Source: Stachybotrys elegans
Lineage: Eukaryota; Ascomycota; Sordariomycetes; Hypocreales; Stachybotryaceae
Reading direction: 5' to 3'
NCBI GenBank assembly: GCA_020746835.1
Contig: JAGPNK010000007.1
Span: 124,001-188,000, forward strand
DNA: 64,000 nucleotides
Below are positions 57,294 to 64,000 of this stretch, piece by piece. The position numbers and the translations under genes were made by a program. The notes below the pieces were generated by a model. That model was not told the DNA's origin. It saw only the letters and a list, made by a program, of their open reading frames with translations, and made no database searches. Position 1 is the stretch's first letter; every line of letters starts with the position of its first letter.

Positions 57294-60200
57294 CTAATCA
57301 AACACATCCGTCACATAGCGCACATTCCTCAGCGACGAAAACCAGTCCTGCGCCGCCTCCTCGCTCTCTCCCTCCTTCTCCTCCTGCCTCATCTTCATCA
57401 TGATGTCCTCCACCGCCTTGCTCACCTTCTTGCTGCCGCAGACGTACACCTTGGCACCCTTGCGCCACAGCTCCTGCACCTCCTCGCGCTCCCTCCATAC
57501 CCTGTCGCCCACGTACTTGCACCCTTCGCTGTGCTCCTGCGCGCGGCTGTACGCCCGGCGCACAGTCACCACGCCCTGCGCCTCCCACGCGGCAAACTCA
57601 TCCGCAAACAGGTCGTCCGTGTCTGGGGAGCGGCATCCAAAGAAGAGCAGCGCGGGGGCCAGCGTCTTGCCCTGCGCCTTCAGCAGAGCGCGCTGCTGCA
57701 TGAAAGCGCGGAACGGCGCGAGTCCCGTGCCCGCTGCGACGCAGAGCATCGGCGTCGTCGCCACGTCGTCGGGGATGCTGAACGAGGCATGCGACGGGCG
57801 AACAGCGACTTGGAGCGTGTCGCCTGCCGTGAGAGACGAGAGATACCACGTAGCCACGCCAATATGCGATCCCTGGCCAGAAAACGAAGGCTCATTCAGC
57901 ACGGAAAAGGTAATCGTGGCATGCCCGGGGTTCTGCAAGGGAGACGAGGAAATCGAGCTGTACCAGTTAGTCCATGCATCCCAAGTCATGCTCAAGCCAG
58001 TGTCAGACTTACTATTGTCGAACTCGCATCGGCGGCATCATCGACAGGAACGCCCCAATCGGCAGCTCCACCGACGCAAACCTCTCCAGCACATCCAGCA
58101 CCGAGATGCGTTTCGTGCTCACCTCCTCGACGTACGCGTCGCCAGCCAGCCGCTCCAGCTCCGACGCAACCTCCTTTTTGTCCGCCGCTTCCGCCAGCAC
58201 AAGCAGGTTCTGTAATCTCCCAGTCAGTCTCATCTTCCCCTCGCCCGTCCTCATCAGTGCGTGAACGTACCTTCTTCGTCGCAGGGTGCGACAGCTCAAC
58301 ATACGAGCTCAGCACTTCGTATGCCGGGATGGATGACTCCGTGGGCAGCGAAGTCGGTCCGTCGGCCGTGATGCTCAGGTGCGCGTCCCAGGGCAGCTTG
58401 AACAATCTCATGGCCCGGCGCACCGTCTCGCTCGGGTTGATGGGCAGCACCGCAAGGTAGTCTCCCGGACGGTACGTTGCGCCTTCGGGCAGCCGCAGCT
58501 CAATGTGCTTCTTGGTGTGGTCCGCCTCGCCACCCTTGGTCAGCGTCGCCGTCGACACGACAGTTGCCTCCTTGACCTCCTGGCGCAGGTTCAGCGATCG
58601 CGGCTTGGTGACGGCGACACGAATTCCGGGTGCGGCCGCCGCGTCGTCCGTTCCGTACTTGCTCTGCAGGGCGGGCCAGAACGTGTCGTCCGCCCACGTC
58701 TCAAAATCGCTAAACAGCTCACTGCCTCCCGCATCGGCGAGGCCCAGGGGCACGAGCCGCTTCGCACCCATCTCCTCGAGCGTGTCATCAACAAGCTTGG
58801 GTACGCGGTGGAATGTCTGCGTCCAGTCTCGGTGGCCGCATCCAAATACAGCGTACGACACGCCCTCGAGCGGCGACGTCTCCTTGTCCAATCCAGTCAA
58901 CCACGACACGAACCCTCGCGCATTGTCCGGCGGCTGCCCCTCATACGAAGCCGTCACAATGACAACAGGCTGGTCCTTGGGCAGCTTGTCCGTGCAGGTA
59001 TCAAGGCTCGCCACCATCTTCGCACTGAAGCCATGGCTCGTGGCATCCGTCGCGATCCGCTGCGCCAGCGCTTCGCATGTCCCGCTGTTGGATCCGTACA
59101 GAATCGTCAGTGGCTCGCCGTCAGCACCGCCCGCAGCAGCAGGCGCGACCGTCTTTCCAGGCACCGCGGCCGTCTGCCCCGGCGACAAGCCAGCCAACCT
59201 CCTCTCCAGCTGCGTCGGCGTCAGCCCATCGCGCAGCCTAGCCTTCATGCGCAGGCCCTTGGGCTTGATGGTGATGGTCTGGTGGATGTCGAACTGGTAC
59301 CCCCCCTCAAGCTCAAAGTCAAAGTTCTGCAGCAGCATCGCCATGACGAGCAGCGCCTCCTGCCAGGCAAAGGGCCGCCCGATGCACGCGCGCGTGCCGT
59401 TGCCAAAGGCCTTCCAGTTGTTGGGGAACTCGCGGCTGAGGCGCTCAAAGTTGGCGTCGAGCATCCGCTCCGGCTTGAACTCGGTCGCGTCGGGCCCAAA
59501 GACGGTTGGGTCTACCTGCGACTTGGCCAACAGCAGTGCAATATTCTCATCCTTCTTCACAGCGTACTTGCCGCCAATGACGGTGTCTTCGATGGACGAG
59601 ACTGTGTACACTGGGATGGTGGCGTTGATGCGGAGCGTCTCTCGCAGAATCTGGAATATGTCAGCGTCGCAGGTCCCCTTCTCTAGATAGTACTCTCACT
59701 CACGGCTGCGATACGGGGTAGTTTGGACACATGGTCAACCGTAATGACACCCTTGCCCACCACACTGTCCACCTCTTCCTGCGCCTTGCGGTACTCGTCG
59801 GGATGCGTCATGAGCTGGTAAAACGCAAACGACAACATTCCCGAGGTCGTCTCGTGCCCAGCAACAAGGAAGGTAATCAGATTGTCCATGATGCTCTCAT
59901 CCGTCATCTTGCGCCCCGTCTGGGGATCCACGCCGTCCAGCATGGCAGTCAGCAGGTCCTTCCGGTCCGAGGGCCTCCTCCTCCGCTCCTCGAGCACACC
60001 GCGCGCCGTGGTGCGCAGGATCTCGATGTCGGCGTGGTACTTGGAGTCCCTCGAGTGGTAGATCACACCCGGCATGGGCACGCGGTTCGCGCGCGCCATG
60101 GACTCGCTCAGAAAGTCACCCATGGCCTGGATGAAGGGGTGCATCGTAGGAGAGTAGTAGCTATTGAAGCGGTAGCCCATGGAGCACAGGGCAATGGTGT

Positions 60201-60830
60201 CGAGGGCCAGGCGCGTGAAGTCGTCGGTGACCTGGATGTAGTTGTCCGGGCCGTACCGCGCCCACTTGAGGGCCAGCTGCGTGGCAATATCGTGCATCTC
60301 CTCAAACATGGTGCGGATCGGGAGGGGGCCAAAGGCGGGCATCAGCACGCGGTGCGCAATGCCCCAGTTCTCCTCGCCGTATCTTGCCTAGAAGCATGTT
60401 ACAACGTGTGCCCTCTCGGCAGGTGAGCGTGAAGCTTACGGTGAAAAGTCCATCATGGACACCATTCCTCACCTCCTGCACATGCAGTTAGACAACCGTC
60501 AACGCAGCCCCATCTTGGGACAAGACCTACAGTCAAGGTCGCATTGGCATTCTTGCGAAACCGCCTCTCGTCAGACACCTCATTGACCAACTCCTGCGAC
60601 GAGATAAAGATGACTTGTCGCCCAGGAAAGCGAAGCCGGTAAATGGGGCCTAACCCGCAGACATTATCAGCATTCTGCATCTCTTTTTCTCACGGCAAGC
60701 ATGTGCGAAACGTACCCATCTCGTCGGCAAACTTGACCATCGACTTCAGCGGCGACGACTTGTCCATGGAGAGTGCGTGGCCCAGCAGGGGCAGGCCTGC
60801 CGGCTCAGGAATAGGAACCGTCTCTGCCAT
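57294..60830 (-). CDS. CYP505-type self-sufficient P450:P450 reductase
   Basis: Fusion enzyme of the P450foxy/BM3 type, which subterminally hydroxylates fatty acids without a separate reductase. Seven exons: 60830-60716, 60649-60531, 60475-60440, 60387-59704, 59650-58271, 58209-58013 and 57957-57294; phases agree, 1064 aa, the usual length. Heme domain: AGHETTSGML (I-helix), ETLR (ExxR) and FGNGTRACIGRPFA (heme Cys). A linker of about 40 residues rich in Ala/Pro leads to the flavodoxin domain starting LTILYGSNSGTCEALA. The FAD/NADPH reductase part has YRPGDYLAVLP, RQYSISSSP, GTGLAPFRAFMQ and a C-terminus ending DVFD. Exon 3 is only 36 nt. There is no membrane anchor, so it is soluble. Possible roles are fatty-acid oxidation or supply of hydroxylated chains; substrate is inferred from the family. 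Confidence 0.96.
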
Positions 60831-62039
60831 TTCTCTCTTTCACTCAGTCGTCGAAAGTATAGGCAAGAGAAGGGGAAGGAAAAAGCATCTGAACTGGATC
60901 CAAACAGCAAAGCCAATCCGAACAGAGTCGCCCAGAGTGTTTATATATCGCCGATCAGGGGGTTCACCCTTTTCACAATCATGCGTTACAGCGTTACATA
61001 TCACGGCCGGACTCCATCAAGTTGGATGGCCGTCTCCACACCCCTCGCCTCGCGCTGGGTTGCCACGGCCCTTGACGTGACGCTATCTTTGCCGTGCCAT
61101 GGCCATGGTGGAACTGTTCTGAATCCTGACCGGGTTCGCCGGTGCGTCGGGGCGACCCAATCCCCGTCGGCGCACGCACGCACCCAGTTTAATTTTTTTT
61201 TATCGTGGTGCGGTGGGTTTATCAAGGGAAGACGAAGTCGACTTTGTTTGACATGTGCTTTTGCAAGGTGGAGCGGTCTATGTTTGAGTCAACTCGACGC
61301 CGCCAAGTTGATGCATCGTCAACCTCATCCATTACGAGGCCAAGCACTTACTGACGTTTCTTGACAGGGCATGGCATCGCTATCCCCTGCCTTTTATGCA
61401 AGAAGGATGCGGCACCTGACGGCACACCCATCCGCATTGGCATTCGCATTCGCTTCATATGAATATATGGATTGGATCAGTGCCTCGGCAGGCAGAAGCA
61501 AGCATCATCCAACAGGCCTCGGCACAGCACAGCGTGCTGTCACCATGATAATCTCTTCAATGCGGCGCCCAAGAACCTCGACGTGTTTATCTTAAATGTG
61601 GCACCATGCCGCTTTATCGCTTTCTCGGTCCGTTCGGTCAGCCCCATTTGGCAGGGATCAGAGCCCTGCGAGAGCCCGCCGCCGCACAGTGCCGAGGCAC
61701 TTCCATGATGGTGATCCAGGTTGATAACGCCCGTGGTTTCATGCTTCTTTCTGTCTTCATGCTCGAGGCTCGGACAATCAGCTGCCTGCCGTCCTATTGC
61801 CCGTCTGTCCCACGCGTGGGCTGCCGGTAATCGCCTTTTATTTTTTCTCATTTGCCGCCTTTGCTTGTACAGCCGCCCGATAATAACATTGCGTCCCATT
61901 CCGTGCAAGAGTAACCCCGAACGCCGCCATGCTTCCCACTTGATCTGATCCATCAGTCGTCACATGCGTACCCTATGGTCGGTCTTGGTCTTTCCGTATT
62001 CTCCTACCCCTGCCCGTGGCCTGCCCGTGGCCTGTCCGT
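60831..62039. other. Intergenic: CYP505 promoter and SRP54 3' flank
   Basis: About 1.2 kb. A T-run lies near 61193-61202. Frames in this stretch are short, have no family similarity and overlap on both strands. No gene supported. Confidence 0.45.
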
Positions 62040-63677
62040 CTACCTCCGGCCCCGCCCTCCCGCTCCGGGCATCCCCATACCAGGCATTCCGGGCATGCCT
62101 GGCATTCCTGGCATTCCGCCGCCCATTCCCATCTGCTGCATCATGGCCTGCATGTCCATGCCGCCGCGTCCGCCGCCCAGCATCTTCATCAGGCTGCCCA
62201 TGTCCGGCATGCCAGGTGCACCAGCACCGCCCGTGCTCTGTAGACGCTTCTGCATCGCCGCCAGCTGCTGTGCCTTGTTTCCGCCTGCCATGGCCTGCTG
62301 CGCCTTCTGGAGGTTCTTCATGTTGCCACCCATCCTCTTGGCCATGCCTGCCATCATTCGCTGCTGCGTCAGCAGATCCTCCACCTCGCGTACTGACGTG
62401 CCGGAGCCCCTCGCTATTCTCGTCATTCTCGTCGGTTGCTCAATCAGCATCTTGCCGTCCGAGTCCAGCTCCTTGTCCGTCATGGAGTCGCAAATGTAGA
62501 TCATGCGCTTTAGTTTGGCGCTTCCCTCCTCGTCATCCATGCCTTGCATCATATTGCTCATGCCAGGAATCATGCCCGCCATTTTGGACAGAGGGCCCAT
62601 CTTCATAATGTTGGATAGCTGGTCGCGCAGATCCCTGATGGTGAAGATACCTTCCTGGATATGCTTCATGGTGTCCTTCTGGTTCAGGTTCAGGCTCTGG
62701 ACGTGGTCCAGGAGACCGGCCATGTCGCCCATGCCCAGGAGCTTCTGCACAAACTGCTGCGGTGCGAATCGCTCCAGGTCGAGCATGTGCTCACCAGTAC
62801 CGATAAACACAATGGGCGTGCGCGTGGCGGCAACAGCCGAGATGGCACCACCACCATGTGCGTGACCGTCCGTCTTTGTAATGATGATGGCACCGAAATC
62901 AGCCGCCTCCTTGAACGCCTTGGCCTGAGACTCGGCCTGCTGACCAATGGAAGCATCCAGCACCATGATTGTTTCGTCGGGTCGGATAGCCGTCTGAATA
63001 TCCACCATTTCCTGGAACAGCGCCGACTCCTGACGATGTCGACCGGACGTATCGACAATGATGATGTCGAACTTCTCCTTCTTGAACTGCTCAACACCGG
63101 CGCGAGCCACGGCCGCGGGGTCCGTCTCCGTCAGGGAACCGTAGTAGGGGATCTTGGCCTTGGTCGCGTTCTGCTTGAGCTGGTCAAAGGCACCGGCTCG
63201 GAAGGTATCGGCGCAGACCAGACAGGAGCGGAGACCGCGCGTCTGGTAGTGGCGGGCCAGCTTGGTACAGGTGGTGGTCTTTCCGGCACCCTGCAGACCG
63301 ACGAACATGATGACGTTGGAGCGGCCCTTCTTGGGCTTGAAGGGCTCGGCGTGGGGGTCGACGAGCTGGACGAGCTCATCAAAGACGGCCTTTTGGATCG
63401 CTCGCTTCTTGTTGACGGCGGGGGGGAGGTCTTTGAAGTTGACGGACGTCTTGATGGACTTTCGCAGCTGGCCGACGAGGCGAACATTGACGTCGGCTTC
63501 GAGGAGGGCGGCGCAAATCTCCTTGAGCATGTTATCGAAGGCCTAGAAACCAGGTTAATTATCCAGCGCGGGCGTGGGCGTGGGCAGCGGCGCTCCCACC
63601 TTCTCGTCGAGGTTCTGCTCTCGGGTCAGGTTGGTGACCGCCGCATTGATGCGACGGCCGAGATCTTGAAGCACCAT
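62040..63677 (-). CDS. SRP54: Signal recognition particle 54 kDa subunit
   Basis: GTPase of SRP that binds signal peptides at the ribosome and delivers them to the ER. Exon 1 is 63677-63600 (26 codons, [16 protein letters not shown]...), exon 2 is 63542-62040; the intron is 57 nt; 526 aa. The N domain is followed by the G domain: G1 [16 protein letters not shown]2/insertion box region [12 protein letters not shown]3 DTSGRH and G4 [10 protein letters not shown]. The M domain is Met-rich, beginning around [13 protein letters not shown], and contains the RNA-binding [12 protein letters not shown]. The C-terminus is a short Gly-Met-Pro repeat ending in GGRGRR, as in other fungal SRP54 proteins. 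Confidence 0.97.
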
Positions 63678-64000
63678 GGCTGCAGATTCCGACGGCGCGG
63701 GTAGTTGTGATGAGGAGCGGGCGGAAGGTGATGGATGCGTGCCTGTGCCAGTGCCTGTATCTGTGCCAGTAGCAGCATTTCCGCCACCTCACCATGGTTT
63801 GTGGCACCGCGGGGTCGGCGTCGGGGTCATCTTTCTCCGGCACCTACCCTGTACGGCATCAACCCCAACGTCATCCGTGAAGCTACCTACCTTTCTTTTG
63901 TACATTCGGATCCAATCACTGCGCCACAGTAATGAAGTACTTTTTATGGCCCAGACACTCAATACCAGAGCTATATGTCCAGGATTCGAAGTCAGCGCTC
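63678..64000. other. SRP54 upstream region to the window edge
   Basis: Contains the SRP54 promoter and leader. No complete gene can be recognised before the right edge. Confidence 0.4.

Noticed and set aside
58379..59686. 435-codon plus-strand frame opposite CYP505
   Set aside because: Antisense to well-conserved P450 and flavodoxin coding sequence; Arg-rich composition of a shadow frame.
62661..63704. 347-codon plus-strand frame opposite SRP54
   Set aside because: Antisense shadow caused by GC-rich codons in SRP54; no recognisable domain.

Overview
The window is nuclear DNA of a filamentous ascomycete. The evidence is short introns of about 40-85 nt with GTRNGT donors and CTAAC/CTGAC branch points, several fungal-only families (Zn2Cys6 regulators, PDR-type ABC transporter, CYP505 fused P450, Rds1, a fungal NLR) and coding capacity on both strands without operons. 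The gene set suits Sordariomycetes, possibly Hypocreales; that placement is an inference. I find 22 protein-coding genes, one of them cut by the left edge, plus one tRNA gene and one decayed transporter fragment. Gene models were built by joining exons at consensus splice sites and checking that reading phase is kept from start to stop.

Left part (1-18 kb): a type-B carboxylesterase (5' truncated), an AAAP amino-acid permease, a secreted Rds1/ferritin-like protein, an NB-ARC/TPR NLR protein, then a housekeeping block: NOB1 and NOP10 (ribosome and snoRNP biogenesis, convergent), S-adenosylmethionine decarboxylase with a long leader and a candidate spliced uORF, the cytosolic Fe-S scaffold CFD1, and an unrecognised four-helix membrane protein.

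Middle (18-34 kb): a gene desert of about 7 kb leads into a XlnR/Xyr1-family regulator. Two further regulators follow on the minus strand, both with a Fungal_trans_2-type body; one has a Zn2Cys6 finger and the other shows none. They are separated by 2.2 kb of low-complexity DNA.

Accessory part (34-61 kb): a short-chain dehydrogenase, an AT-rich MFS relic, a secreted alpha/beta-hydrolase, a small 8-cysteine secreted protein, a Zn2Cys6 regulator, mitochondrial homoaconitase (LYS4) with five CCAAT boxes upstream and a GC-AG intron, a P450, an intron-containing tRNA-Glu(CUC), a full-size PDR transporter, an 11-exon Zn2Cys6 regulator with 15- and 16-nt micro-exons, a metallophosphoesterase and a self-sufficient CYP505 P450:reductase. 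P450, efflux pump and regulator side by side look like a xenobiotic or metabolite handling module. No polyketide, peptide or terpene synthase is present, so it is not a complete biosynthetic cluster within the window. The right end holds SRP54.
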